A DNA stretch of 32,547 nt from Saprospiraceae bacterium (GTDB lineage Bacteria; Bacteroidota; Bacteroidia; Chitinophagales; Saprospiraceae), in contig JALWRC010000002.1 in the NCBI GenBank assembly GCA_027080725.1, forward strand, positions 1 to 32,547, given 5' to 3'. Under the pieces are notes generated by a model. The model saw nothing but the letters and a program-made list of their open reading frames with translations, did not search any database and was not told the origin of the DNA. Every line of letters begins with the position of its first letter. Position 1 is the stretch's first letter. Position numbers and translations under genes: made by a program. This document shows, one piece after another, positions 32,532 through 32,547 of this stretch.

Positions 32532-32547
32532 AAAAAAACATTTACTT

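Overview
This window is a chromosomal segment of a Bacteroidota bacterium. Clues are the TAnnTTTG type -7 promoter boxes in front of many transcription units, the lack of Shine-Dalgarno sequences, a type II-C CRISPR-Cas system with a 47-nt repeat and a Cas9 of about 1490 residues, and a fused MoaC-MoaB protein. A member of the Saprospiria or a relative is plausible, but the sequence alone does not prove it.

Layout. 1-6653: type II-C CRISPR-Cas. The array end (one whole and one partial repeat around one 30-nt spacer) is followed, reading the minus strand from right to left, by cas9, an uninvited nucleotidyltransferase gene, cas1 and cas2. The tracrRNA gene diverges from cas9 at 6576-6653. 6736-7631: a small ABM-domain gene and a convergent DUF433/DUF5615 toxin-antitoxin pair whose toxin has an in-frame TGA. 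7947-13280: a molybdenum cofactor cluster. moeA is on minus; a ModE-like regulator, moaD, a moeB-rhodanese fusion, moaE, moaCB and moaA are on plus. The two arms diverge from a region holding a perfect 24-bp palindrome that overlaps the promoter. 13266-16195: a decayed accessory region. It has an intact PIN toxin, its DUF6364-type antitoxin split by a 164-bp MITE-like insertion, a roughly 120-bp palindromic element between them, a higA relic with an in-frame TAA and a kinase-like gene with an in-frame TAA. 16196-21244: lipid/polysaccharide flippase, DNA polymerase I and an outer-membrane-like protein (minus). 21245-21944: 700 bases of repeat-rich intergenic DNA. 21945-27523: PASTA protein and D-Ala-D-Ala ligase (plus), hypoxanthine phosphoribosyltransferase and M28 peptidase (minus), dicarboxylate/cation symporter (plus). 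27550-31838: sbcC and sbcD (minus). 31839-32547: promoter, hairpins and short repeats, with no convincing gene.

How the parts work together. The CRISPR locus appears complete: effector, adaptation proteins, tracrRNA and array. Its repeat contains a -7 box, so each repeat may start its own crRNA, as known in Neisseria. The Moco cluster covers cyclisation of GTP (MoaA/MoaC), sulfur activation (MoaD with the E1-rhodanese), dithiolene formation (MoaE), adenylation (MoaB domain) and metal insertion (MoeA). A ModE-type repressor lacking the molybdate-binding domain probably sits on the central palindrome. Four accessory genes (the DUF5615 toxin, the DUF6364 antitoxin, higA and the kinase-like gene) are each broken, three by a single stop codon in otherwise intact frame and one by a small transposable element. 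This window is therefore a useful snapshot of toxin-antitoxin decay.
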